Shown here: one piece after another, positions 37,682 through 47,171 of the stretch
Layout: the number at the start of each line of letters is the position of its first letter
Numbering within the stretch: the stretch's first letter is position 1
Assembly: GCF_006538165.1 (NCBI RefSeq)
Contig: NZ_BDLU01000001.1
Coordinates: forward strand, 30,219-94,218
Reading direction: 5' to 3'
Length of the DNA stretch: 64,000 nt
From: Komagataeibacter diospyri
Lineage (GTDB): Bacteria; Pseudomonadota; Alphaproteobacteria; Acetobacterales; Acetobacteraceae
Translations under genes and position numbers: made by a program
Notes under the pieces: generated by a model
What the model saw: the letters and a program-made list of their open reading frames with translations, nothing else
Database searches by the model: none
What the model was told of the DNA's origin: nothing

Positions 37682-38698
37682 TCAGCCCTGTTTGTGTGAT
37701 GTATGCATGCCCAGCCGGTCAAGCAACTGCCGGTCACGCAGGGCTGCCGGATTGGGCGTTGTCAGCAGGCGTTCGCCATAAAAAATGGAATTGGCGCCAG
37801 CAAGGAAGCACAGCGTCTGGGCTTCATCACTCATGTCTTCGCGGCCTGCGGCAAGACGTACGCGGCTGGCAGGCATGGTGATGCGGGCGGCGGCGATGGT
37901 GCGCACGAATTCGATCGGGTCAACCGCTGCCGCCCTGTCCGCCAGCGGGGTGCCTTCCACGCGCACCAGCATGTTGATCGGCACGCTTTCGGGATGGCGG
38001 GGCAGGCTGGCGAGCGTCGCGATCATGCCCGCACGGTCCGTGATGTCTTCCCCCATGCCGACAATGCCGCCACAGCAGACATTGATCCCGGCATCGCGCA
38101 CGTTTTCCAGCGTGTCAAGACGGTCCTGAAAGGTGCGGGTGGAAATGATGTCGCCATAATATTCGGGCGAGGTATCGATGTTGTGGTTGTAGTAATCCAG
38201 CCCGGCATCCTTGAGCCTGTGCGCCTGACGGTTATCGAGCATGCCCAGTGTCACGCAGCTTTCCAGTCCCAGCGCCTTCACGCCCTCGACCATGGCGCAC
38301 ACGGTCTCAAGATCATGTTCCTTGGGGCTGCGCCACGCCGCACCCATGCAGAAACGTGCCGCGCCTGCGGCCTTGGCGGCGCGGGCTTCCTTCAGCACTT
38401 CTTCCACGGCCATCAGGCGGCTGGCCTTCACGCCGCCATCCTCATGCACGGCGCTCTGCGGGCAATAGGCGCAGTCTTCGGGGCAACCGCCGGTCTTGAT
38501 CGACAGCAGGGTGGAAATCTGCATTTCCGTGGGGTCGAAACGGGCACGATGCACCGTCTGTGCGCGGTAGATCAGGTCCGGGAAGGGCTGCGCCATAAGG
38601 GCTGCGACTTCGTCACGCGTCCAGTCTGTCCTTATGGGGGGCAGGCTGGTGGCCCCGGCGTGCATGGACAGGGTGTCCGGGCTGCTCCCATCGGGCAT
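37682..38698 (-). CDS. bioB: Biotin synthase
   Basis: 338-residue radical SAM enzyme that inserts sulfur into dethiobiotin. The cluster motif is [13 protein letters not shown] (C-x3-C-x2-C). [13 protein letters not shown] and GMGED are conserved, as is the Arg in [12 protein letters not shown] that binds the second cluster. The ATG at 38698 is preferred; the in-frame codon at 38752 would start inside the sucD terminator. It stands alone without other bio genes. Confidence 0.96.
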   Translation of the reverse strand: MPDGSSPDTLSMHAGATSLPPIRTDWTRDEVAALMAQPFPDLIYRAQTVHRARFDPTEMQISTLLSIKTGGCPEDCAYCPQSAVHEDGGVKASRLMAVEEVLKEARAAKAAGAARFCMGAAWRSPKEHDLETVCAMVEGVKALGLESCVTLGMLDNRQAHRLKDAGLDYYNHNIDTSPEYYGDIISTRTFQDRLDTLENVRDAGINVCCGGIVGMGEDITDRAGMIATLASLPRHPESVPINMLVRVEGTPLADRAAAVDPIEFVRTIAAARITMPASRVRLAAGREDMSDEAQTLCFLAGANSIFYGERLLTTPNPAALRDRQLLDRLGMHTSHKQG

Positions 38699-38750
38699 CG
38701 GTCTGGATCCTCTGGCGGTGAAGTGGAAAACTTTTCCGGCTGTGCCATAC

Positions 38751-38796
38751 AAAACCGGCGATGACCATACTTTTATTGTTATGGGGCCATCGCCGG
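38751..38796 (-). terminator. Rho-independent terminator of sucCD
   Basis: On the minus strand CCGGCGATG and CATCGCCGG pair perfectly over nine bases, with an inner CCATA/TATGG stem, and the right arm runs straight into TTTT. It lies 10 bases past the sucD stop and just before bioB, so it separates the two units. Confidence 0.85.
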
Positions 38797-38805
38797 AAGT
38801 ATGGG

Positions 38806-39678
38806 TCAGCCCAGCACGCGGGCCAGTGTCGTGCCCAGCTCGGCAGGGCTGGGGGCGACATGGATGCCCGCTTCACGCAGGGCCTCGATCTTGGCGCTGG
38901 CGGTCTCGTGCCCGCCGGTAATCACGGCACCCGCATGGCCCATGCGACGGCCCGGCGGTGCGGTGGCGCCGGCGATGAAACCCACGACCGGCTTGCGCGT
39001 GCCACTGGCGCGGATCAGTTCGGCGCCATCGATTTCGGATGTGCCGCCGATTTCACCAATCATGACGATGGAATGCGTGTCCGGGTCCGCGATCATGCGT
39101 TCAAGGACATCGGTAAAATCCATGCCCTTGACCGGGTCGCCGCCAATACCGACACAGGTGCTCTGCCCCTGGCCAATGGCCGATGTCTGGGCTACGGCCT
39201 CATAGGTCAGGGTGCCCGAGCGTGAAACGATGCCCACATGGCCACGGCGGTGGATCGGGCCGGGCATGATGCCGATCTTGCATTCATCCGGCGTGATGAT
39301 GCCGGGGCAGTTGGGGCCGATCAGCAGGCTGTCGGAGCGTTCGAGGGCCGCGCGCACGCGCACCATGTCCTGCACCGGGATGCCTTCGGTAATGCATACG
39401 ATCAGCGGGATGCCGGCGGCAATTGCCTCAAGGATCGCATCCGCAGCGCCCGCGGGCGGCACGTAGATGACGGAGGCATCGGCCCCGGTCGCTTCACGCG
39501 CCTGCGCTACGGTGTCGAATACCGGCAGGCCAAGGTGCAGGCTGCCGCCCTTGCCCGGTGTGACGCCACCGACCATGCGGGTGCCATAGGCAATGGCCTG
39601 TTCAGTGTGGAAGGTGCCCTGCGCGCCGGTAAAGCCCTGCGTGATCACCTTGGTGGACTGGTTGACAAGAATGGACAT
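38806..39678 (-). CDS. sucD: Succinyl-CoA ligase alpha subunit
   Basis: 290 residues. It binds CoA and carries the phosphohistidine in the succinyl-CoA/succinate step of the citric acid cycle. [19 protein letters not shown] and GGVTPGKGG form the CoA site, [11 protein letters not shown] is conserved, and the active His is in [12 protein letters not shown]. It begins four bases after sucC ends. Malate-CoA ligase subunits are close relatives; the overall pattern favours SucD. Confidence 0.94.
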   Translation of the reverse strand: MSILVNQSTKVITQGFTGAQGTFHTEQAIAYGTRMVGGVTPGKGGSLHLGLPVFDTVAQAREATGADASVIYVPPAGAADAILEAIAAGIPLIVCITEGIPVQDMVRVRAALERSDSLLIGPNCPGIITPDECKIGIMPGPIHRRGHVGIVSRSGTLTYEAVAQTSAIGQGQSTCVGIGGDPVKGMDFTDVLERMIADPDTHSIVMIGEIGGTSEIDGAELIRASGTRKPVVGFIAGATAPPGRRMGHAGAVITGGHETASAKIEALREAGIHVAPSPAELGTTLARVLG

Positions 39679-39682
39679 TCAC

Positions 39683-40882
39683 TCAGGCTCCCGCATTACG
39701 GACGGCGGATACGATCTTGCGGGCGGCATCGCCCAGGTCATCGGCGGGGATGATCGTCAGGCCGGATTCAGCCAGAAGCGCCTTGCCGCGTTCGACATTC
39801 GTGCCCGCCAGGCGCACGACCAGCGGGACGCTCAGCCCGGTTTCGTGCGATGCGGCGATGATGGCTTCCGCAATCACGTCGCAGCGCATGATGCCACCGA
39901 AGATGTTGACAAGGATGCCGCGCACCTTCGGATCGCCGATCAGGATGCGGAAGGCGGCCGCCACCCGTTCCTTGGATGCGCCACCACCGACATCAAGGAA
40001 GTTGGCAGGCTCCTCGCCTTCCATCTTGATGATGTCCATCGTCGCCATCGCCAGGCCCGCGCCATTGACCATGCAGCCGATGTTGCCATCCAGTCCGACA
40101 TAGGCCAGCCCGTATTCGGCGGCTTCGCGCTCACGCGGGTCTTCCTCGTGCACGTCACGCAGCTTCGCCAGTTCGGGGTGGCGGAACAGCGCGTTTTCAT
40201 CGAACGACATCTTGGCGTCCAGCGCCAGCAGGTCGCCCGAACCGGTCACGACCAGCGGGTTGATTTCCACGATCGCGGCGTCAAGGCCGGTAAAGGCGTT
40301 GTAGGCGGAACGCACGACGTTCTGGAACGCTCTGATCTCACGCCCCTTCAGGCCGAGGCGCACGGCAAGGTCGCGCGACTGGTAATCACACAGCCCCTTG
40401 GCCGGGTCGACATATTCCTTGAGGATGCGTTCAGGCGTGCGGGCCGCCACGTCCTCGATTTCCATACCGCCATCGGGGGATGCCACAATGACGATCTGGC
40501 CCGTGCCGCGATCGACCAGCATGGAAAAATACAGTTCACGCGCAATATCGCAGCCGGATTCGATATATAGCGTGCGTACAAGCCGGCCCATCAGGCCGGT
40601 CTGTTTGGTGACCAGCACTTCACCCAGCATGGCTGTGGCGGCATCGCTGACTTCGCCCGTGTCGCGGGCCAGACGTACGCCGCCCTTGCCTTCGGGTTTT
40701 CCCGCGAAATGCCCGGCGCCGCGCCCACCCGCGTGGATCTGTGCCTTGACCACCGTAACCGGCGCATTCAGGGCGCGGGCGGCATCAACGGCTTCCGCTG
40801 CGGTGGTGGCGGCACGTCCTTCAGGCACGGGCATGCCGTAGGAGCGCAGAAGCGCCTTTGCCTGATATTCGTGAATATTCAT
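39683..40882 (-). CDS. sucC: Succinyl-CoA ligase beta subunit
   Basis: 399 residues. The ATP-grasp N-terminal half has [16 protein letters not shown] and [21 protein letters not shown] and [15 protein letters not shown] follow, and the C-terminal half has [14 protein letters not shown] and [11 protein letters not shown]. Key residues look intact. The ATG at 40882 begins the family sequence. Some acetic acid bacteria replace this enzyme with a succinyl-CoA:acetate CoA-transferase, so an intact pair here is informative. Confidence 0.95.
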   Translation of the reverse strand: MNIHEYQAKALLRSYGMPVPEGRAATTAAEAVDAARALNAPVTVVKAQIHAGGRGAGHFAGKPEGKGGVRLARDTGEVSDAATAMLGEVLVTKQTGLMGRLVRTLYIESGCDIARELYFSMLVDRGTGQIVIVASPDGGMEIEDVAARTPERILKEYVDPAKGLCDYQSRDLAVRLGLKGREIRAFQNVVRSAYNAFTGLDAAIVEINPLVVTGSGDLLALDAKMSFDENALFRHPELAKLRDVHEEDPREREAAEYGLAYVGLDGNIGCMVNGAGLAMATMDIIKMEGEEPANFLDVGGGASKERVAAAFRILIGDPKVRGILVNIFGGIMRCDVIAEAIIAASHETGLSVPLVVRLAGTNVERGKALLAESGLTIIPADDLGDAARKIVSAVRNAGA

Positions 40883-40985
40883 TTGGCGACCCAATCTGTC
40901 GTTCTTATTGGCGGTGTCGGGCTACGCCCCTAGCACGATATGGCCCCGGAATGACAGGGGTGGGATGGATGCGGGATTGGCGTAA

Positions 40986-41005
40986 ACATGAAACATGTGT
41001 CATGT
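40986..41005. promoter_or_regulatory. Near-perfect 20-base palindrome between sucC and the ferritin-like gene
   Basis: ACATGAAACATGTGTCATGT pairs with its own reverse complement at nine of ten positions. It lies in the 185-base divergent region 40883-41067. It overlaps the spacer and -10 position of a possible rightward promoter with TTGGCG at 40977-40982. This looks like an operator for a dimeric repressor; the regulator is unknown. The rest of the region holds no gene. Confidence 0.5.
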
Positions 41006-41067
41006 CGTCTCCAGCAATGGCACGCGCGGCGCGCCGTCATGGAGAAAATGCAGAAGAACAGGTAGCG

Positions 41068-41892
41068 ATGAAACACTGGCGCATTGAACAGATGGACTGG
41101 GACCGTTTCGATCCGCGACGTGTGGACCCTGACATTGTCCCATTGGTCAAGGCCGCTTCGGTCGTTGAACGGAATGGCCTGGATTATGCCTGTTATCTGA
41201 AGAATGTATTCGCCGATGATCCTGATTTCAGCCAGGCGGCGGATAACTGGGCACAGGAAGAGGTGCAGCATGGCGATGCCCTGGGCCGGTGGGCCATGCT
41301 GGCAGACCCGTCATGGGACTACATGGCGGCGTTTGACCGGTATCGGCAGTCCTACCGGCTGGATCTGGATGTGGATGCTTCCATCCGTGGGTCGCGCACG
41401 GGGGAACTGATCGCGCGCTGCATGGTGGAAACGGGTACCTCCTCATTCTACACCGCACTGGCCGACGCCACGGACGAACCCGTGCTCAAGGCGATATGCC
41501 GGCAGATCGCGGCGGATGAATACCGTCATTTCAAGCTGTTCTATGACCACATGCGGCGCTACCTGCGGCGCGAGCACCTTGGGGTATGGCAGCGCACGCG
41601 CATTGCCCTGGGCCGGGTGACGGAAAGCGAGGATGATGAGCTGGCTTCCGCCTTCCACACCACCAATGAACCCAGTACCGTGCCCTATGACCACAAACGC
41701 TGCATCGCGGCCTACATGTCGCGCGCGCTGCGCTTTTACCAGCCACGGCATGCCGTGCGGGTGACGGGCATGATCCTCAAGACAATCGGGTGGACGCCGC
41801 ACGGACGGCTGCATGCGCTGATTGCCAGGGGGGTGTACCACCTCATCATGATGCGCCAGCGCCAATTCGCGCGCGTCATGGCGGCGGCCTGA
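41068..41892 (+). CDS. Ferritin-like diiron protein
   Basis: 274 residues. Helices carry the four-helix diiron pattern: Glu in VVERNGLDY, E-x2-H in QEEVQHGDA, Glu in MVETGTSSF, and E-x2-H in ADEYRHFK. This fits the ferritin-like/rubrerythrin superfamily, possibly an oxygenase rather than an iron store. A basic C-terminal helix (GVYHLIMMRQRQFARV) could touch membranes. The ATG at 41068 is the first codon of the folded part; upstream in-frame codons fall in the divergent promoter. First of a close-spaced group reaching the DUF218 gene. Confidence 0.75.
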   Translation: MKHWRIEQMDWDRFDPRRVDPDIVPLVKAASVVERNGLDYACYLKNVFADDPDFSQAADNWAQEEVQHGDALGRWAMLADPSWDYMAAFDRYRQSYRLDLDVDASIRGSRTGELIARCMVETGTSSFYTALADATDEPVLKAICRQIAADEYRHFKLFYDHMRRYLRREHLGVWQRTRIALGRVTESEDDELASAFHTTNEPSTVPYDHKRCIAAYMSRALRFYQPRHAVRVTGMILKTIGWTPHGRLHALIARGVYHLIMMRQRQFARVMAAA

Positions 41893-41930
41893 CCGCCGTC
41901 CACCCACAGACAGGAATGAAGACAGACATA

Positions 41931-42563
41931 ATGAAGGTTCGGGACATGAAGATGCGGTATCTTGCCGTTGTGGCGGCAGGCTGCCTTGTGCTGGCGGGCA
42001 CGGCGCGGGCGGATGCGCCAGCGGCCCCCGACACGGCAGGGACGGATACCCCGCCCGAAGCCCAGATCAGCGACGCCGCCCATGCCGAACGGCTGATCGC
42101 GTCCCAGGTGGGACTGGTGACCTTTACATCCCCCGGTTTCCATCCGGGCACGGTGCGGCATATCGTCATGTTCCGCTTTCTGCCGGTCATTACCGACGCC
42201 CAGCGCGCGGAGGTCGTTCGTCGCTTCATGGCGCTGCGCCAGATTTCCCGGCGCAGCGATGGCAGCCCTGTCGTCGCCTCCATCGAGACAGGTGCGCAGA
42301 TGAGCGGGGAAGGGCAGGATGAGGGATTGCAGCAGGCCTTTATCGTCACGTTCAATTCCGAAGGGGATCGCAATTACTACGTTGGCCGTCCGGTCGTGAC
42401 CGATCCGGCCTATTTCGATCCCGCGCATGAAGCCTTCAAGAAATTCGCGGCCCCCTTCATCATCAGCACCCTCGTGTTCGATTATGCCGTTCCTTCCACG
42501 CATCCCCAGCGCAAGGTTCCGGTCCAGACCGGCCGCCTGCGTGTGCCCCAGCAGCAGGGCTGA
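41931..42563 (+). CDS. Exported Dabb (stress-responsive A/B barrel) protein
   Basis: About 210 residues. A signal peptide (MRYLAVVAAGCLVLAGTARA) suggests export to the periplasm. The Dabb fold is recognised by RHIVMFRFLPVITDAQR and the later strand AFIVTFNSEGDRNYYVG with DPAHEAFKKF. Most Dabb proteins are cytoplasmic dimers with varied small-molecule roles, so an exported one is uncommon. ATGs at 41916, 41931 and 41946 are all possible; only the signal length changes. It follows the diiron gene by 38 bases. Confidence 0.75.
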   Translation: MKVRDMKMRYLAVVAAGCLVLAGTARADAPAAPDTAGTDTPPEAQISDAAHAERLIASQVGLVTFTSPGFHPGTVRHIVMFRFLPVITDAQRAEVVRRFMALRQISRRSDGSPVVASIETGAQMSGEGQDEGLQQAFIVTFNSEGDRNYYVGRPVVTDPAYFDPAHEAFKKFAAPFIISTLVFDYAVPSTHPQRKVPVQTGRLRVPQQQG

Positions 42564-42597
42564 CGGATCGGCCCCATCCATCAAGGAGTGAGATTAC

Positions 42598-43356
42598 ATG
42601 ACAACCGTGACCCTGGGTCATCTGGACAATACCCTGCAGCAGGCGTCGGCGGCAGCCGTGGCGCGCGTGCTTGAAGCCTATGAACTTGAAATCGAATACG
42701 TCGTGGCCGCCCGCGCCGAAATGGTGGAACACATGCGCCGTGGCGATGTGGACCTGTTCGTGTCCGCATGGCTGCCTGATGTTGATGCCGCCTTCCTTGC
42801 CCCCGACCTGGGCATGGAAGCATTTGGCCAGCTGTACCGCCCTGCCTTTGGCTGGTGCGTGCCCGAAGCGGCGGCGACCGGAATCACGTCGGTGGCCCAG
42901 CTGGCGGGTGAGGGCTGCCCCATCGGTCGTGAGATCGTGACCCCGGACTCCATCCTGGACCGCGTGCGTCAGGTTGTCGCGGCCTACAACCTGACGGAAG
43001 CGGGATACACCATCGCCAGCCGCCCCGATGCGGAAGCGTACGACCACGCGGCTCATATCCTCGCCGGTGGCCTGCCCGAAATTATCCCGACATGGCAGCC
43101 CTCCTTCCTGCATTACGGGCAGCGGCTGGCGCAGTTGGATGACCCGAAGGGCGCGTACGGGGCCGAACAGGACGCGCGTATCCTGCTACGCTCCGCCGTG
43201 CGGGTCGACATGGATCAGGATCTGCTGGATGAGCTGGATGAACTGACGCTGGGCAACAAGGTGGTCAGCGCGCTGGACCACGCCATGCGTTTTGATGGCA
43301 TGAGCGCCGACGAAGCCGCCGAGGCCTGGCAGCGCGGCAAGCTGCTGCCGCGCTGA
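42598..43356 (+). CDS. OpuAC-like glycine betaine-binding protein without signal peptide
   Basis: 252 residues. The whole length fits the OpuAC substrate-binding fold for quaternary amines: LGHLDNTLQQASAAAVARVL, DLFVSAWLPD, GWCVPEAA and IPTWQPSFLHYG supply the aromatic cage blocks. Yet the protein starts MTTVTLGHLD directly at the first strand, with no signal peptide or lipobox, and no permease or ATPase gene is nearby. It may bind a betaine-like ligand in the cytoplasm, as a sensor, carrier or enzyme. A methyltransferase gene follows after 10 bases. Confidence 0.8.
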   Translation: MTTVTLGHLDNTLQQASAAAVARVLEAYELEIEYVVAARAEMVEHMRRGDVDLFVSAWLPDVDAAFLAPDLGMEAFGQLYRPAFGWCVPEAAATGITSVAQLAGEGCPIGREIVTPDSILDRVRQVVAAYNLTEAGYTIASRPDAEAYDHAAHILAGGLPEIIPTWQPSFLHYGQRLAQLDDPKGAYGAEQDARILLRSAVRVDMDQDLLDELDELTLGNKVVSALDHAMRFDGMSADEAAEAWQRGKLLPR

Positions 43357-43366
43357 GGCCCATGTC

Positions 43367-44641
43367 ATGAGCCAGCATGAAACCGATGCCCCACCCGCCC
43401 ATGATGCGCGTGACGCCGGGCTACAGGCCCAGTACGAGCAGTATCCCTATCCCGCCCGCGACCCGCGTGAGGAAAAGAGCCGCCTGCTGATCGGCAGCCC
43501 CAGTCACCTGCGTGAAATCGATTACTGGGTCTTCGGGGCCACCCGGCCGCAATCACTGCCGTTGCGGGTACTGGTGGCCGGATGTGGCACGGGCGATGGC
43601 GCGGTCATGCTGGCCACCCACATGGCGCGCGCGGGACGGGCAGGGGAGGTGCTTTGCCTCGACCGCTCCCCCGTGGCGCTGGAAACGGCGCGGGCGCGGG
43701 CACAGGTGCGGGGGCTGGAAAACATGCGCTTCTTGCGCGGTGACCTGACCGACCTTGCTACGGTAGCTTCCGGACCGTTTGACTATATTGACTGCTGTGG
43801 CGTGCTGCACCATCTGCCAGACCCCGATGCCGGGCTTGCGGCACTGGAGGGCGTGCTGGCCCCCGGTGGGGGAATGGGCCTCATGGTCTATGCGCCTTAC
43901 GGGCGCACGGGCGTGTACATGCTGCAGGACGCGCTGGAGCGTCTGGCCCCGGTGGCGGATGCGCCGAAGCAGCGGCTGGACGTGGCGCGTCGTGTCATGC
44001 GGCATCTGCCGGCCACAGCGTGGCTGCGGCAGAACGGCAATTTTGGCGATCACCTGACCGGTGGGGATGCAGGGCTGTATGACCTGCTGCTCAACCCGCG
44101 TGACCGGGCGTATGACATCACTGCCTTCCACGGCCTGCTGGACCGCGCGGGGCTGGCGACTGCGTGCCTGATGGAACCGGCCCGTTACGACCCCGCCCTG
44201 CTGCTGCCCGACCCGCGCCTGCGCGAACGGATTGCGGCCCTGCCCGAACGTGCCCGCCAGGCCGTGGCGGAGGACGTGGCAGGCAACATGGCCACCCATG
44301 TCGCCTATGTGCGCCGGATCAGCGAGCCCGTAGTCCGCGCAGATTCCATGGCGGCGGATGCCGTGCCCATCATGCGGGAAATTCCCGGTATCGAACTGGC
44401 CCGCATGATTGGTGGCGATGACCGGCTGCCTTTCGCCTTTGGCACGTTGCAGGTCGCCATCGCCGTGCCGCCGCAGACGCGCGGCATCCTGCCCCTGATC
44501 GATGGGGAGCGCACGGTGGGGGAGATCGCCGCGATCATGGAAACGCGTGGCCTGTCCGCCGGTCGGTTCGCAAAGGTCTGGGAGCAGGTCTTCACCACGC
44601 TGGAATCGCTGAACCGGGTGCTGCTGCGCGCGCCGCACTGA
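43367..44641 (+). CDS. Class I SAM-dependent methyltransferase with C-terminal extension
   Basis: 424 residues. A short YEQYPYPARDPREE lead-in precedes the Rossmann domain with SAM motif VLVAGCGTGDGAVM (about 67-80), LCLDRSP, and DYIDCCGVLHHLPDP (about 138-152). After residue 230 a long helical region follows, and the last 60 residues (LPLIDGERTVGEIAAIM) resemble a small winged-helix or PqqD-like module. Substrate is unknown. The DUF218 gene follows after two bases. Confidence 0.85.
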   Translation: MSQHETDAPPAHDARDAGLQAQYEQYPYPARDPREEKSRLLIGSPSHLREIDYWVFGATRPQSLPLRVLVAGCGTGDGAVMLATHMARAGRAGEVLCLDRSPVALETARARAQVRGLENMRFLRGDLTDLATVASGPFDYIDCCGVLHHLPDPDAGLAALEGVLAPGGGMGLMVYAPYGRTGVYMLQDALERLAPVADAPKQRLDVARRVMRHLPATAWLRQNGNFGDHLTGGDAGLYDLLLNPRDRAYDITAFHGLLDRAGLATACLMEPARYDPALLLPDPRLRERIAALPERARQAVAEDVAGNMATHVAYVRRISEPVVRADSMAADAVPIMREIPGIELARMIGGDDRLPFAFGTLQVAIAVPPQTRGILPLIDGERTVGEIAAIMETRGLSAGRFAKVWEQVFTTLESLNRVLLRAPH

Positions 44642-44643
44642 CC

Positions 44644-45186
44644 ATGGCGGGACAGGCGTGGGGGGACGACGGCCTGCCGGTCGTCATATTCGGCGCGAAA
44701 CTGAAACCTGACGGCATGCCCACGCGTACGCTGCGGCTGCGCGTGGCGGCGGCCCATGCCTTTGGCGGGCAATGGGGCAAGGTGGTGTATGTGCCCACCG
44801 GAGGCCCTTCGCTTCCCTCTGGGCGGCGGGAGGCGGCCGTCATGGCTGATATGCTGTGCGGCAGGGGCGTCCCGTCCGATGCCATCATGATGGAGGATAC
44901 GGCCCCCGATACGCTGGCCTCCGTCATCCGGTGCACAAGACTATTGCGGCGACGGGGATATGTGGGGCCGGTTGGCGTGGCCAGCAGCGCCTATCACCTG
45001 CCGCGTTGCCTGCTGCTCATGCGGATGATGGGGTGGCAGGTGGTGCGTGTGCCCCCGCCAGATGCGCCTGCCGCGCAGCGGTTGGGACGACGCTGGTTCT
45101 GGCGCCTGCGCGAAGGGGCGGCGCTGCCGTGGGATGGGCTGCTGCTGGCATGGTACCGCCTGCGCGCAGGGCGGGATGGTGATTGA
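44644..45186 (+). CDS. DUF218 (YdcF-like) family protein
   Basis: 180 residues. VVIFGAKLKPDGMPT opens the DUF218 fold, followed by VPTGGPSLPSGRREAAVM, EDTAPDTLASV and VASSAYHLPRCLLLM, the usual conserved blocks of this family. YdcF-type proteins are small nucleotide-fold domains of mostly unknown function; longer relatives such as ElyC act in envelope assembly. No membrane helix is obvious. It ends the diiron-Dabb-OpuAC-methyltransferase group, 65 bases before fabD. Confidence 0.8.
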   Translation: MAGQAWGDDGLPVVIFGAKLKPDGMPTRTLRLRVAAAHAFGGQWGKVVYVPTGGPSLPSGRREAAVMADMLCGRGVPSDAIMMEDTAPDTLASVIRCTRLLRRRGYVGPVGVASSAYHLPRCLLLMRMMGWQVVRVPPPDAPAAQRLGRRWFWRLREGAALPWDGLLLAWYRLRAGRDGD

Positions 45187-45251
45187 CACTGCCTGTCGCA
45201 ACCCGCATCACGCGGTGGAACCGAAAAACAATATGAGTGTGGATGGAAGTC

Positions 45252-46229
45252 ATGCCTGTGCAAGCTTTTGTTTTCCCCGGTCAGGGAAGTCAGTCTGTTG
45301 GAATGGGACGCGATCTGGCCGAGGCATTCGCCCCTGCGCGGGAAGTGTTCCAGGAAGTGGATGATGCCCTGGGCCAGCACCTCTCGAAGCTCATGTTCGA
45401 AGGGCCGATGGAGGATCTGACCCGTACCGACAATGCCCAGCCCGCGCTGATGGCGGTCTCGCTGGCGGTGCTGCGGGTACTTGAACGTGATGGGGGCGTG
45501 GACCTGAAGCGTGACGTAGCGCTGGTGGCCGGACATTCGCTGGGTGAATATTCGGCCCTTGCGGCAGCAGGCGCGCTGGGTATCGCCCAGACGGCCCGCC
45601 TGCTGCGCCTGCGCGGCAACGCCATGCAGAAGGCCGTGCCGCCGGGCGAGGGAGGCATGGCCGCTCTGATTGGCGTGGGCATGGACATGGATCGCGCCGC
45701 CAGCCTGTGCGCGGAAGCCGCGACCTTTACCGACGACGCGGGCAAGGCCCACATGCAGGTGCTTGAAGTCGCTAACGACAATGGCGGCGGCCAGGTGGTC
45801 GTGGCGGGCGAGACGGCGGCCATTGACCGTGTCATCGCCCTGGCCAGGGCGCAGGGCGTCAAGCGGGCGCTCAGGCTGCCGGTTTCTGCCCCGTTCCATT
45901 GCTCGATGATGGCCCCTGCCGCCCAGGAAATGCGTGTGGCCCTTGCTGACACGGACATCAAGGCCCCGGTCGTGCCCGTGGTGGCCAATGTGACGGCGGC
46001 CAAGGTCACCGACCCGGCCACGATCCGCGATCTGCTGGTGCGTCAGGTGACCGGCACGGTGCGCTGGCGTGAAAGCGTTGACGCCATGGTGGCCATGGGT
46101 GTCGACAGTTTTGTGGAAATCGGTTCGGGCAAGGTGCTGGCCGGGCTGGTTAAGCGGATCAATGGCGACGTGGCCACCCGTTCGGTCGGGACCCCGGCCG
46201 ATATCGAGGCCTGCCTGGCCGCGCGCTGA
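45252..46229 (+). CDS. fabD: Malonyl-CoA:ACP transacylase
   Basis: 325 residues. It loads malonyl groups onto ACP for fatty acid synthesis. FVFPGQGSQSVGMG opens the protein, the nucleophilic Ser is in GHSLGEYSAL, the substrate Arg in LRLRGNAMQ, and the catalytic His in SAPFHCSMM. The ATG at 45252 follows GGAAG; the in-frame codon at 45237 adds unrelated residues. First of fabD-fabG-acpP-fabF. Confidence 0.97.
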   Translation: MPVQAFVFPGQGSQSVGMGRDLAEAFAPAREVFQEVDDALGQHLSKLMFEGPMEDLTRTDNAQPALMAVSLAVLRVLERDGGVDLKRDVALVAGHSLGEYSALAAAGALGIAQTARLLRLRGNAMQKAVPPGEGGMAALIGVGMDMDRAASLCAEAATFTDDAGKAHMQVLEVANDNGGGQVVVAGETAAIDRVIALARAQGVKRALRLPVSAPFHCSMMAPAAQEMRVALADTDIKAPVVPVVANVTAAKVTDPATIRDLLVRQVTGTVRWRESVDAMVAMGVDSFVEIGSGKVLAGLVKRINGDVATRSVGTPADIEACLAAR

Positions 46230-46241
46230 AACAGGCATCTG

Positions 46242-46263
46242 TCCCACGGCTTCAGTCGTGGGA
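46242..46263 (+). promoter_or_regulatory. Hairpin between fabD and fabG
   Basis: TCCCACG and CGTGGGA pair perfectly around GCTTCAGT, 12 bases after the fabD stop. No T run follows, so it is more likely an RNA stability or partial-attenuation element than a terminator. Confidence 0.45.
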
Positions 46264-46303
46264 TCATGTTGAATTGATGGATACCGAAGGGAACGGACAG
46301 GTC

Positions 46304-47059
46304 ATGTTCAGGCTGGACGGAAAGGTTGCTCTGGTTACCGGGGCATCAGGTGGAATCGGGCGCGAGATCGCGCGTGCGCTGCATGCGCAGGGTGCGGTCG
46401 TGGTGCTGTCGGGCACCCGGCAGGCGGTGCTGGAGGACGTGGCGGCGTCCATCGGCGCGGAAGGTGGCGCGGACCGGCTGCATGTCTGTCCCGCCGACCT
46501 GTCGGATGCTGCTGCAGCCGACGCGCTGGTCGCCAGCGCCGAGGAAAAGGCAGGTGCCCCGCTGGCCATACTGGTCAACAATGCCGGGCTGACGCGTGAC
46601 ACGCTTGCGATTCGGATGAAGGACGAGGACTGGAGCCGCGTGCTGGACGTTGATCTGGCCGCCCCCTTCCGCCTGTGTCGCGCCGCCCTGAAGGGCATGC
46701 TGCGCCGCAGGGCGGGACGGATTGTCAACATCGCCTCCGTTGTGGGGGTGACAGGCAATGCGGGGCAGGCCAATTACGCCGCCGCCAAGGCCGGGATGAT
46801 CGGCATGGGCAAGTCGCTGGCGCAGGAAGCCGGTAGCCGTGGCGTGACCGTCAACACCGTGGCCCCGGGTTTTGTCCAGACCGCCATGACCGATGTGCTG
46901 CCAGATGCACAGAAGGAAAAGCTGGTGGGATCCATTCCCCTTGGCCGCATGGGGCAGGCGGCGGACATTGCCCCGGCCGTGGTTTACCTTGCTTCTGATG
47001 AGGCCGGGTGGGTCACCGGGGCCACGATCCATGTCAATGGCGGCATGGCGATGGTCTGA
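46304..47059 (+). CDS. fabG: 3-oxoacyl-ACP reductase FabG
   Basis: 251-residue short-chain dehydrogenase that reduces 3-oxoacyl-ACP. The NADP loop is VTGASGGIGREIA, NNAGLTRD is the core motif, Ser lies in NIASVVGVTGNAGQ, and YAAAKAG supplies Tyr and Lys. TVAPGFVQTAMTD and HVNGGMAMV end the fold. The ATG at 46304 follows GGACAGG; in-frame codons at 46274 and 46277 add ten residues not typical of FabG. Confidence 0.96.
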   Translation: MFRLDGKVALVTGASGGIGREIARALHAQGAVVVLSGTRQAVLEDVAASIGAEGGADRLHVCPADLSDAAAADALVASAEEKAGAPLAILVNNAGLTRDTLAIRMKDEDWSRVLDVDLAAPFRLCRAALKGMLRRRAGRIVNIASVVGVTGNAGQANYAAAKAGMIGMGKSLAQEAGSRGVTVNTVAPGFVQTAMTDVLPDAQKEKLVGSIPLGRMGQAADIAPAVVYLASDEAGWVTGATIHVNGGMAMV

Positions 47060-47171
47060 CAGATGTGATATTTTGCTGGACAGCAGGCCGGAAGTGACAA
47101 AAAAGATAGTCCTGACGGCCGCGCTGTCCCCTTAATTGCGGGGCGAGCAGACAGGAAATGCATTCGCCGCC

